Of a stretch of 22,724 nucleotides of DNA, positions 1 to 11,900 are shown one piece after another. The DNA is from Silene noctiflora (lineage: Eukaryota > Streptophyta > Magnoliopsida > Caryophyllales > Caryophyllaceae). The notes under the pieces were generated by a model. That model was not told the DNA's origin and did not search any database. It saw nothing but the letters and a program-made list of their open reading frames with translations. The DNA is taken from contig VHZZ01004300.1 of NCBI GenBank assembly GCA_009801015.1, forward strand, positions 881 through 23,604, read 5' to 3'. Numbering within the stretch: the stretch's first letter is position 1; the number at the start of each line of letters is the position of its first letter. Made by a program: the position numbers and the translations under genes.

Positions 1-1010
1 TTTTATCATAATTAAAAATATGTGAACATAATATGAAATTTATACTATAACATTTTCTTACCACCAGTCTAATTGCATTATTTTCGTATTTTTTTTCCCA
101 TACTTTTTTGTCAAATAAAATGTAATTTTTTCTATATAAATATTATAAATATTGAATATAATATAGGAAATATATATTATATTCTAATATAATATAGGAA
201 ATATATATTATATTCTAATTCTAATTATAATTATAATTAAAATATTTTCCACTATACTTTTTATATATCAAAAATATTATTTAGNATACTTTCCTAAATT
301 AATTAATTTTTAATAATAAAAACTCTTAGGAGTCCTATAAGACAATACTTAAAAGACTCGNAAGATTTTGCTTGATACCTAAGTTTTAAAGATGACTCCT
401 ATTTATAATCATAAAATCACCCACCTAATAGTAATCTTCCAATGTGGGACAATTCTATTATTTATATGTAATATATTCACCACACCTACATAAGTTTTCA
501 ATGTGGGACTAATAACATAGTAAGAACTACACCATCTTTTATCATAAATAAAATTTAAGAAAATAATAATGCTTCGTTTATAGCATTGAATTGTTTACGT
601 TTCTATATATGGATATTTTTTGATCAATTAAATGACCCATATATCATTGTCTACTTTTATACCTTTCGGTGGGTGAGTGCCAAAATATGAGGGGCTTACA
701 TGAGAGTAGTTCTGTAAGTAAACATATNAAAAGTAGAGATATCCCATTTTCTTAATATTTGTGCAAAAAGTAAATGTAAACAATTCAATGGAAGGGANGA
801 AGTAGTAAATAATACGAAATTTATACTCAAATAAAAGCATTTTTCGCAACGAATCCAAATATCTAAGTTTCTAAATGTTTTGCATTATACTTTTTGGTTA
901 GATTGATAAAAAAAAAAATTCTTTTATGAAAAATACAGCTTTGATATTAAAAATATTACATAATATNTTTGTTATAATCTTGGAATATCTTATAATATAC
1001 TTTCCTAAAA
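1..1010. repeat. A+T-rich dispersed repeat, left copy
   Basis: No gene is visible here. The segment opening with TTTTATCATAATTAA, followed at about 335-520 by a stretch with GACAATACTTAA, TCCTATTTATAATCAT and two AATGTGGGAC motifs, is clearly related to units at 21515-22724 in the same orientation. All five N bases in the window (285, 361, 727, 798, 967) fall here, as expected where near-identical repeat copies confuse assembly. The AATGTGGGAC and TATTTATA motifs also occur in plant LTRs, so the class is not settled; a non-autonomous Helitron is an alternative because of the terminus seen beside the right-hand copies. Confidence 0.7.
155..216. repeat. 31-bp tandem duplication
   Basis: Two consecutive, near-identical copies of a 31-bp A+T-rich unit containing ATATAGGAAATATATATTAT lie at 155-185 and 186-216, inside the left repeat. 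The related units at the right end carry a single copy, so the duplication looks local. Confidence 0.85.
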
Positions 1011-1103
1011 CTAAAAAATATGATGTGGACGCTCTAATATTGCTCGAAAAAAGCCTCTTTTAATAATATATATAGATATAGATTATTCATGTTGACTAGA
1101 GTC

Positions 1104-1167
1104 CTACATAGATTTTGTAAAATAGTCAATTTGAACTACATAGATTTTGTAAAATAGTCAATTTGAA
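1104..1167. repeat. 32-bp tandem duplication
   Basis: Two adjacent copies (1104-1135 and 1136-1167) of a unit beginning CTACATAGATTTTGTAAAAT. The copies are practically identical, so the duplication is recent. Apart from this I see nothing gene-like between about 1010 and 1430. Confidence 0.88.
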
Positions 1168-1453
1168 AATAAAACGGTGTGACCAAAAGATATGGTTGAT
1201 TAAAGTTTATTCGGTATAAAAACTTTGACACACAAAAACCTCTAGTCAAGAGTTCAAAATGCAATTTTTTTATTATTATATTTTCAAATTGTATTTTTGG
1301 TAAAGACGATTTATTAAAATAATCGTCATTTTCTAATCTCGTATAAACGTGTAACAGTCATTTAAAAACCTATAAGGCACTAGTTTACGTGATTTAGGAT
1401 AAATAAACGTAAGACTAGGGGTTAGCTAAACTATACCTGACAAACAGATTGAG

Positions 1454-1734
1454 TCATGTCGGGTTCGTGTTCGCGTCACATGTAAACGGGTCATAAACCT
1501 TCCAACCTAATTAAATCTCGTGTTGTGTTCGTGTCTATTCACTTACAGAAATGGATCATCAAGCCTCAACCCTAATCTGTTAATTTCGTGTCGGGTTCGT
1601 GTCGTGTTTTCGTGTCATGTCCATATTTGGAATGTTTAAGTGTATTTATGTGAATCAATCCAAATAAATATCGTGTTGTGTTCGTGTCGAACAACTTACC
1701 TAAATCCGTTAATTTCATGTCGGGTTTGTGTCGT
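1454..1734. repeat. Degenerate TCGTGTCGGGTTCGTGTCGT-type repeat
   Basis: The motif (C)RTGTCGGGTTYGTGT occurs at 1454-1470, 1581-1605 and 1710-1734, and TCGTGTTGTGTTCGTGTC at about 1517 and 1671. The two motif series are about 130-155 bp apart, which suggests an old, decayed tandem duplication. I know this sequence style as a non-coding repeat in plant genomes but cannot assign a class. No long reading frame runs through it. Confidence 0.6.
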
Positions 1735-1885
1735 ATTATTGTTTACCAGCTCTAAGCTCAAGTTTAGTGCGCTCGTTTGAAACAAATGGTAACCAACAAG
1801 CGGGTCCAGGCGTCGACCTCCCGAATGTGGTACGATTACGATTTACGAGTATATAACATTTCTTGTTCTTACCCCCAAACCGACT

Positions 1886-1894
1886 TTTCCCGCC
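1886..1894 (+). promoter_or_regulatory. E2F-like site upstream of MLH3
   Basis: TTTCCCGCC matches the E2F consensus TTTSSCGC. It lies about 130 bp upstream of the best TATA-like sequence and about 1.0 kb upstream of the MLH3 start codon, a distance explained by a leader intron. Plant replication and repair genes often carry such sites and are then expressed in S phase. A weaker TTTTCCCGTC sits near 2082. That MLH3 is regulated this way is inference. Confidence 0.5.
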
Positions 1895-2024
1895 CAAAAA
1901 AACTGGAGGACCAAATCATCCAAAACCCTAGAAAATCGAATACACAAACCTGAAGAACAACAGCTACTGATCACAATAAACAACATTTCAATATTTCGGA
2001 CGCGTAATTCCTTAATCTCTCTCT

Positions 2025-2031
2025 TATATAA
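2025..2031 (+). promoter_or_regulatory. Candidate TATA box for MLH3
   Basis: TATATAA lies between a C/T-rich stretch (CTTAATCTCTCTC) and A+T-rich DNA. Transcription would begin at roughly 2055-2065. It is the best core-promoter match between the upstream repeats and the first coding exon, but A+T-rich plant DNA gives many chance TATA matches. Confidence 0.4.
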
Positions 2032-2059
2032 CTTCAATTATTATTTCTTCTATTTTCAT

Positions 2060-2911
2060 TTTTAACCCTCGTGATTTTTCTTTTTCCCGTCTTTTTTTTA
2101 AGTAATATTTTGGATGTATTGTATTGTGTTTGTACCTGTATGCATTTGGTATTCCCCAAATCCGCCCTCATTTTAGTAAATTTATTTCGATTCGAGTTGT
2201 CAATTGTTTTACGAGATTGTCTATTTAGCCAATTTTCAATGTGGGTTAAATCTGAAGATGTGGGCAGTGAGTGTGTATATAGTGGTTTGAGCTACGAAAA
2301 TTTTGGATACTAAGAGTTCGAATAGGGGAAATAATCGCAATTTTGACACGGGGTTTTTGTTTGGAAATGGTTTATTGAGGAACAAGTTTAACAATTTTGT
2401 GGGTTAAAGGGTTAGGGTTTATATGAGTGATCAAATTGTGCAATATTGGGAGCTATTCCCTGTTTTATCAATGCTCTTGTCGCTGTTTTAAGAGTAGAAA
2501 TTATGGATTACCCAATTTCGTATCTAGCCTGTGAAATCGTGAATTCATGAGATAACTATTCGATTGTATGTTTCTTTTAGAGCAAGAATCCATGTTTTTT
2601 CCTTTGGTAAAATCAGTATGATGAAAAGAAGGAATACTTGAAGTTCAAAATTAGAAGAATATCTATGAAAATGACTAGGGGTAGAAAATGTTGTACAGCT
2701 AGATCGATCATTTGGATTTGTCTTTCATAGTACTCCGTATGTAGGACTTGAAGGCATTTGGTGTGTCAACTGCAATTAAATTCTGACCGGGGAAGTCAGA
2801 TGGCTAACGCAATGTGCTTCAAATTATAGTTTCAGGTCACTCTGATGTCAGTATTTATTTAAAATTGCAGATCATATGGCTAAAAGGGTTGATTGATTGC
2901 TGGCTATCTTG
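2060..2911 (+). other. Probable MLH3 5' leader with an intron
   Basis: No coding exon is seen here. A good acceptor, TTAAAATTGCAG, ends at 2870, 41 bp before the start codon, so the leader is probably spliced. I cannot fix the donor; weak candidates are GTAAAATC near 2606 and GTATGTTT near 2565. The frame of the start codon is closed by TGA at 2894-2896, so translation cannot extend further upstream in the last leader exon. Confidence 0.5.
2876..2896 (+). CDS. Upstream ORF of six codons (MAKRVD) in the MLH3 leader
   Basis: If the acceptor at 2870 is used, the first ATG in the last leader exon opens a six-codon reading frame ending at TGA 2894-2896, with 15 nt between its stop and the MLH3 ATG. 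So short a uORF close to the main start could reduce MLH3 translation. It could equally be a chance ATG. Confidence 0.3.
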   Translation: MAKRVD

Positions 2912-5900
2912 ATGGCTAGCATAAAGCCTTTGTCAGAGACAGTTCTAAGCACTGTGCGTTCTGGGTTTATCATCAGCTCCCTGTCAACTGTTGTCGAAGA
3001 ACTCGTATATAACAGTCTGGACGCTAGTGCAAAAAAGGTGAGTTTCTTCTTTCCTTTCTTTCTGCTAACTGCTGTTTCTAATGACCCTGATAAATATTAA
3101 TAGCTGTTCCATCTATGAAAACTTATTAGGAAAAATAAACCAGGAATAGTGTGTTTAGTCGCCTCTTTGTACTCCCTCTATTTAATCGAGTTAACCATGT
3201 TTGCTTTTTTATATGAGGAGAGTTATGAATAAAGAGATTACTTGAGTGATATGGGGGGAATATAAGTTTCCTCTCAATGACTGAGCTATGAATAAAGGTA
3301 CTAATTAAATGTGTAAATGCAATGAAGTGGAATAACTATCATAATTATCTTCTTGCAAATCGTAACTCTAATAGGTCAGCGAACACTGGGGGTGGAATAC
3401 GTACAACCAGCAACCATATTACATTTTCTTTTTTCCTTAATTTGGTTTCCTATAATACCTAATCAATCTCCGGGAGACTGAAACTAACGATGTTGTGGCA
3501 TCCCACTTTGGCCATGGTAGCATTTGACATTAGCACCATAACTCCATACGTTATCAATTCGTTGATCGAAATCATCAACATTGTTTAGTGGAGATATCCT
3601 ATGTTACTTCGATACTTCAGTCTGGTAGCATGTTGCACGTACAAGTCTCCGATATTCATGCAGGACACTTCAACAGTTCGTTTTAGACCAAAACGTGACA
3701 GATTTCCATAAGTTGCTGCACGAGTCGACAATGATTCTTTTCCAACACTTGTAGGTGTTTTTAAGTTACATGCGGGCTATCTAAGTTGTTGCCACATGTA
3801 TTACTCATTTTAGAGTTTACAGAAGGTTGGAACCCATTTTACTAAAGGAGTCAGTGGTGATGGATGATATTAGCCGCTAAATCATCCCCATAGTTAGGCT
3901 TTATTGATAAGTTAACAATCGAATAAAATACTCACCAGCTTCCATCTTCTGTTACATTATGCATTCACAAGAGCTCGTCTTGTCTGCATGGACTTCCATC
4001 CATATCTTTGTAGTCTCTGGTGTTGGATCATCTGAACTCTGTTGAGTATGCTATCTTACTGTCTCTTACCCTGTTGTAAAGCAACTTTAACCAGGCATGG
4101 ATTTGTGCTGCTCTTCAGGTAGCAATCTTGGTAGGTGTCAACAATGGCTATATCAAAGTAGAAGATGATGGTTGGTAGCGTTATCCTATTTATGTTTTCA
4201 AAGATGGAACACCTTGTTAGTGAAAGTAGCTCTTGAATATGTGTTGGTTATGCGCCTATGCAGGTTCTGGCATTGACCGGGATGGATTGATGTTGGTGGG
4301 AGAAAGATATGGTAATCACGGTTTCTTTTTCTTTTGTAAGGATTATATAGTCCGAGAAGGGTATACACATCTTTGGGAACCTTTGCTTTTGTCACTTAGA
4401 TTGTGCATGGATAAAGAAATTGTGAGAGTGAAGAAAAGGTGCGCATAAAACAATTTTTTGTACCATCAAGTGAATCTTGGATTTTTGATCCAGTAGTTAG
4501 TGGATAAGACCAACCAAGTTTTTATGGATTAGCATAGTAACAAGATATGACTGAATGCTTTGTGGAATCCTATTTTGAACCAAGAAAAACAGGAAATTAG
4601 AACCTGGAGTTCACTTAACACGGTAGATAATTCAAATGCTTTTCCCTATATTTAATAAAATACTTACTATTATTATATTGAAGCTGGCGCTCCTTATTAT
4701 GCGAGGATTTGTATCCCGTGTTCTTATTGTTGCTTTATTTATTGGGGGAACGTGACTGCAAGGCCGGGTAGTAGACAATTTTGGGATAAGTGACTTTCAC
4801 TTCCGTGATGATCATAAATATGATTTCCTTGATAAATGAAGGGTTGCCAATCTTATATTATGAGTTCTCTCCTGTAGCCTCTTGTTGGGCCAAAGATGAT
4901 TATCTCATTTAAGATTTCGCTTCTGAAAAACAGTTTGGGAGGAGGTCTCTCGATTGTTGTTTTTATAGGTAGTCCGTTCTAGTCTCTTTGTAGAAGGCTT
5001 GTTGCACTTTTGGCAGATGATTGTGATCTTTTTTATACAGCAACATCAAAAGTCGATCATTTGAACAAGGAAGATGATTCTGTGGGAAGCTTTGGATTTC
5101 GTGGAGAGGTGTTGTGTTCTATTGCTGATATATCTTTAATTGAGATTCTAACAAAAATTCAAGGCAGGCCTAATGGGTATCGGAAAGTTATGAAGGCAAG
5201 TATTTGCTAATTTCTCAGTTTCTTGTTCTACTGAGTCTTGATAGTCAAGGCAACTTGTCATTTGTTTAATATTTAAAAAGCATTTATAGTGTTCTTCAGG
5301 GTCGCAGATGTCTGTATCTCAGCATTGACGATAAGCAAGATGTTGGCACAACTGGTAATGCCTTGTCCCTTTATATGGTGATGTTCCAAACTTGCATCTT
5401 AATTTCCTTTCTTGTATTTGTACCATCATGTCGTTCCCCTTTTTCAGATCATGAATGTCCTTTCTTGTATTTGTAACATCATTTAGTTCCCCTTTTTCAG
5501 ATAATAATCGCAGTTTATGCTGGAAACGGGAAATATAAAATATAACTTGAAGTGAAATGGGAATATGAAATCTTCTTCTTAAATTTTGAAGCAAATTTGA
5601 CAAGTCCTCAGCTATACAACATTGACACTCGTCTTAGGCTAAAGGATTCCAAACAATCTTTACTAGGGAGACGATGTTGTCTAAAATGCTTCCTTCCGTA
5701 GTATTTAACTATTTTAGTTGGCTACATTTCTGGCACATTTTAATGTGTGCCTGATTTTACAGGCTCATAAGATTTTTTCTAGGGGGTCTAGAGCTGTCCA
5801 TAGAGCATACTATTTACTCCTCGTATTTATTTACTCTAATATACAAATTACAAACTGTATAAGGATAAAGGTGACCTGAGATTTGCCTTCAATTTTCTGC

Positions 5901-8900
5901 ATGTCTTCCTATGGCCTTGGTGTGTAGTTTCTGGATTTATTTCTTGTCGCTCATAAGAACTGTGTTTTATAGTTTGACTTGGAATTTCAAATATAAATGG
6001 CTCATTCACGAAGGTAATTGCACAATACAGAGCTGGGTCACATTTTCAGGCAGTTCTGTGGAAGATCCCTGGTTCCTGATATGTTTAGTTTATGTGTGTT
6101 TGTCTTTGCATCTGATGTAGGCTGTCTGTGTGTCCTTTTTTTATGCCATACATTTCTGTGTTTGGGGTAATGTTGTTGGCATACATCTGACCCCACCCCT
6201 TCCGTACCCCGCCATCTGCAAAACCCTTGAGTCACTAAGGTAATGTTGATGTTGCTGTAATTTCTGTGTCGGCTTAGTTTGAACAGCCTTCTTCAAAGAA
6301 CATTGTCATCGAAATCCCTTGAACCCACATTCAATATTACTCTTACAGTCTTTCGGGGTGCTTGTTTCTGTTAAATCCTGTTGTCTCTGTATGACATCGT
6401 CTATTGAGTATGATGTTTGAGCTGTAGAAATTTACCGAGGATTTTTATTTTTATTTTTTCAAGTGTGAAAATGACCGTGTAAAGGTTTACAGTCATTGTC
6501 CGTGATTTATTTTACAACCAACCTGTTCGTAGAAGGCAATTGCAGTCCAGGTATTCCCCCTTTTGATTACCATAATTCGTTCTTCAAATTTTTGTATTAC
6601 TGCTTTTTGGGTGATATTGTACGTTAATTATATATGTATATATATGGTGCATTCTTGTTGGTAGTACCAAAAAAGTTCTACATGCAGTTAGAGAATGTGT
6701 GATCCGGATTGCCCTTGTGCAGCCAAAGGTCGCCTTCAGAGTCGTGGACATGGAGAGGTATGTACACTGTACATTCATTAGTACGAATCTTGTGGGTTAT
6801 GATGCGTATGATATTTATTTCTATTGTGTACATGTGCAGTGATGATGAATTGCTTTGCACACATGCTTCTCCTTCTCCATTATCACTTCTGTGCAGCAAT
6901 TTTGGCATTGAGTCCTCCAGTTTATGTAAGCTGAGCTTTTCAGAAGGATTATTGAAGCTAACCGGATATGTTTCTTCTCCTTCTAGTCTTTTGACATCAA
7001 AGGTTTGTCCTCCCATACTTAGTTGAATGTGATTGTCGTTTTATTTATGCTCAAGTCAGAGTTAAAACCTGGATTTCTCACAGATGAATATTATGTTCTG
7101 CAGGCAATTCAATACATATGTATCCAGCTTTTTTGATATTGCTCTGAAAATCATATTCATGTAAAGTTCAAAGTGTAGTTCTGTCTTTGAATACGATGGG
7201 CCTTAACATATGTAGATGTTAACTCAAGGTTTGTGGTTAAAGGGCCAATACATAAAGCGCTTACCTGTCTTGCGGAAATGTGCTGGGATCGGTTCAGGGG
7301 TGACAAGGGAGGGAAGAGAACTCAGTCACATTCAGGTCCATCATACTGTTTAAATCTAGCCTGTCCCCGAACTTCCTATGACTTGAATCTTGGAATTTCA
7401 GGGACGTCCGTGGAATTTAAGGTACCATCTTCATTGTTTCTCATGCATTTTTGTTCGTAGATGTGCTGAGCGCAAGACTACGTGTAGTTCTTAACCCTGT
7501 ATCTTATTTTGATGACCCGACTCACCTGAAATCCTGAAACTATAATTGATTGCATGTTTTCTTGAAATCTGACGATCTTGAATAGGGAGCCTGGAACATA
7601 ATTACATAATGATTGAAGTGATTGCTCTTCATGTATAAGATTTGAATTGCTCTGTTGATTGTGGGTAGCTTACACTCTGACAGTACTTTGAAGTCAAGGT
7701 CGCATCTGTTTTTTCAATCACATAAGCTCGGATTGTTTCCCCCCTTCCTTTTCTGGCTCTTCATTTCTATATTACTTGTCACATAACTTATGCTAAATCT
7801 TGTCCCATAACTTATGATAAATTTACAGTCAGCTTGCGACTGATTTTTATTTATGTTGCTGTAGGATTGGACTCCCGTGATCAGGTTCATTGAAAAATCA
7901 GTTGCCCTCTTTTGGAGTAAGAAAAAGAGAAAGGGTATATTAATTAATATGTAATTGATTGCTTGTCTACTTTTATCGTAGAGAGATTGACATTGGCATA
8001 TGATTTTCTTTCTGTTAGGGGAGTCCTCTAACTGTGAAGCGGATGAGATGCAAACAAATGGGATGGAAAAAGTAGTTGCAGACTCGTCTTTCTCCAAAAA
8101 AAGTACAGCGAAATTCTTGATACTCTTTAAAATTTATATTTGTTATCATATGTTTAGTCTGCTATGACATCAACTTCCGTTGACACTGTCTTTCATTGAT
8201 TTTTAGACAACAAAAATTAACCTAAAGACTGGTTACCAAATTAACTTCACCTGTAGAGAATAGCGAATCTGTTTGAGTGTAGTCTATCATGACACTTAAA
8301 ATCTATATAATAATTCTATAAGAGTGTATCGTGTATTGAATGTGGCATATTCATAACAAATTACACTAAGTAGGCCGAAAGTATTTGAAAGTAGTTTGAA
8401 ACTTCACATGTGCCTTCTATTCCCAATGTGATGAATTTATCAGCTGGTTTATAATGCAGATTGGCGATTCAAGAGCTGTGAAAATACTACCAAAAGACGT
8501 AGGACACAGAATCCTGAGAATGTCGAGTCATTCTGTGAAGACTTACATTGTTGCATGGAAATGAAAGTCGAGGACAGGAGCAGCTCCTCTCTTTGGGATA
8601 GCAGTTGTGAACAACCCAAAAAATCAACATCTAAAACTCTTCAATTTAAGGAACCAGAGAAAGAAAGGGAGCACTCTCTCTGTGGGAATGATGATTGTGA
8701 CAATGTTAGGGAATATGAACTATTTGACAAGAATTATGTGGGAAGTGATGACAATTGTGCAGAAACTTATCCTTCTCATACAAGATGGGAGGTTGGAATT
8801 CCAGGAGATGATGTGAGTGCTAGGAGCCATAGTTTTATGCAAAGAGATGACAATTGTGCAGAAATTTTTTCTTCTCGTGCAGGATGGGAGGTTGAAATAC

Positions 8901-11900
8901 CAGGAGATGATCTGGGTGCTAGGAGCCGTGAATTAGAAAGTGGATTTGATATCGAGTACAAGCACGGCGATGACAGAACTGAAGATAAACATAGGCACAG
9001 GAAGTTGCTTTTGGGAAGTCCTCTGGGGGATAATACACTCAAAACACCTCCGAGTTGTGGCAGGCTGTCTAGATATCAGTTTGATAATTTTGAGGCTACA
9101 AGCAGGAGGTCCACTGGCAGTGGAGATGTTGATGGTCTTTGTGAGGATCCTGATGTTTTTCAGATGGCTTGTTCTCAATGGGATGCAGCAAATACATGGC
9201 TACTGCCAAAACGAGGTACAGAAAGTCTTGGATGGAAAGATATTGAAGCACATTCTTTACCTTTGTGTGTAAGTTATTCTTATAGACAGCCAAAGTATCC
9301 GAGTGACGAAGTCAGTGAATATCGTTCATCATACTTTCAACAGCACTTTTGTCCGCATTCTCCAATTCAATATTCATTTCCCAATATGAACGATTGGGGT
9401 CTTGATAATATTGTAAAGAATGATGGTGTTCAAAGGACATCTGAAAGGAGAAATTATGGCTTATATATTCGTGATGATGATGGAAAAGAGGAATTTTGTC
9501 AGAGTGCTTTTGGTGATAGGTGTATGAATGAGAATTTATCTTCTGCGAGCTCTTTAAATACGAAGCTGATCCAGGAGAGTGGCTATGCAGGAGTTGAAAG
9601 GAGAACATTGGAAATGTCGATTGATAACTGTAGTTCTGATGATATACCCTCTATTGCATATGGCGCTTTGTTGGCCCAAGAAACAAATTCGCCTTCAAGT
9701 GATATGATGCTGAGAGAATCACCATTCTCCTGGAGTCCATCAGAACCCATAAATAGAGGAGTCCAAATGGACCTGCAAAGTTGTCAAACTCTGGGACTTT
9801 TCGACATTACTAAAGATAGCTCACTTACTAGTCATGGAAAGAGTTCTCCTGAGAGCCCTCTCTTTGCTAGCAGTGATGATATCCTCATTGCTAAGACTGT
9901 TTCATCGCCTTTGGATTTCAGAAGTAACATTAATTCGTATGAACCGTCACCTCACTCTTTCTCATCCACATCTATTAGTAAAGATCTTCGAATTGATCTC
10001 CAAGGTTGTCAACCTTTTGCAACCAGTCATAGTCCTTCTAAACAGTTCGATACATTCTCTAAGAGACCGAGAAGAAGCCATTCAGCTCCTCCAATCTATC
10101 CAGGCAGGAGGAGATTTATGTCGGTAGGTGATTGTTTGAATCCTGCTACTGACAACCCTGTTCTAAACCCAGATTCTCAAATTCATAATGTGTCAGGTAT
10201 TGCAGCTCAGAGAAGTGGAATGTTTGTTGTAGCAATGTCTTCTTGAAATTGAAATGACATCTAGTTTCTTATGCAGAAAGAGCTACACTGAACCACTCAT
10301 GTGGCTCACCAAGACTATGTAATGAATCTAGCCAGGACGATGAGATGAGTCCTGAGGAAGATCCACACTTTTGGACTGAGTATGCATTTCTCCTTTTTAG
10401 ACTTGGTTTCTTAGAAACCTATGTTTGAGTACTAAATTGCTTAGTATGCTTTCACTATTGTGTTTTCAGTCATCAGCTGAAAGGAGAGCCGATTATTTCA
10501 CAAGACAAAATGTTGACTCAAGATGTCAAGGCAGATGATTCTGGTATGTATGTATGTGTGTATGTATGTATGTGTTTTTATTTTGTGATTTTATATTATT
10601 TTAAAGGACATCTGTAAATGTTTGTATCATCAGGCAAACAATGGGTGTAGTATTATTAGTCTAAATTTTTGGGCCTCTTGAGGAAATTTGCATTGACTTT
10701 ATTGTTACTTCCCTCTTACTCTTCTTGATTTGTTCTCTTGAGTCTTGTCTATAAAATCCAGGGCTGTCCCTGAGAATTTCGAGGTCCTGTGCAAGATTTT
10801 ATAGTGAGGCTCCAATGATATTGTAACACCAAAATAATTACAGATGTGTTTTATAAATGCAGAACAAAAAGGTAATAATAATATCAGCCATGGCAATAAT
10901 ATCAGTTTGGCAACATAAGCAGCGAGATCATTAACCAGGCACACATATATTAATAGTTATCCCTCCCGCTCATTTTATTTCAAGATATGATTTATTGTAT
11001 TATTTTTAAGTAGTTGCAACCCATTTCGATGCCAAATTTCTTGTTCAATGATTACAAAGGTACCCTTGAGATAATAGTTATCCCTCCCGCTCATTTTCTT
11101 TCAAGATATACTTTTGGTATGTTTTTGTTTGTAAGGGTCGAAGAGAACGTTTGGAATGATCTGGGGAAATCTAACAGTTGTGCTGTCTAGCGTAAGGAAT
11201 GACTGGATGAGATAAACTTCCATTTTCCCACTCATGCGATAAGTAGGTTACATGAATAATTCCGGTCCCCAAACTTTGAAGGTTTTGTACAACCACATTC
11301 CCAAAGGGCCGACCGTATTGGAATCTAAATTTGTTTTCTATTGGAGGATCTTTATTGTTACAGTTCCCGTTTGTTTGTTTGGAAACTTTTTATTTCACTT
11401 CTGATTCATCTTACTTCTGAGTATGTCTTTATGAAATTCCAGGATACTTTAAGGAAGTTCAGGATTTAGAAAGTTCAAGAGTCAAGTGGCGAGAAGGCTG
11501 CCAAGATACCGCATTGAAGCACATTACCAACTGTAGAAGTGTAAGTTAAAGTTGAAGAACCAACATATTCTAGCATTGCATTATTCTGGTAATTGCTGAG
11601 CATTCTGCGTACGTTTGGGTACAGGTTGGAGAAACTTCGGATGAATTTAAAGATGAAAATAGAATTCTGGATGTTCAGTCTTGTAAGTTGTATCTTGCTG
11701 GCGACTCATTAGTTCCAAAGTCTATCAACAGAAGTTTCTTGGAGAGTGCCAAAGTGCTTTCACAGGTTGAGAGTAAATTCATTCCAGTTGTAGGAAGTGG
11801 CATCCTGGCAGTGATTGATCAGGTCAGCTGCTCATGGTCACTATTTCTTTTGTATCTTCACAACAATGTAGGCATGAAGGCTTCAGGGTTTTGGGGTGGT

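Noticed and set aside
94..100. A numbering slip: residues 94-100 of MLH3 could be mistaken for base positions
   Set aside because: The zero-interest finding at 94-100 should be ignored. The substitution is in codons near 5095-5115, and bases 94-100 hold only repeat DNA.
6678..7016. A 112-codon minus-strand frame
   Set aside because: It is antisense to MLH3 exons 7 and 8, which match the MutL transducer domain. No independent support.
8776..9608. Several minus- and plus-strand frames within the big MLH3 exon
   Set aside because: All are alternative-frame shadows of the 1737-nt coding exon, which continues the MLH3 frame at both splice junctions.
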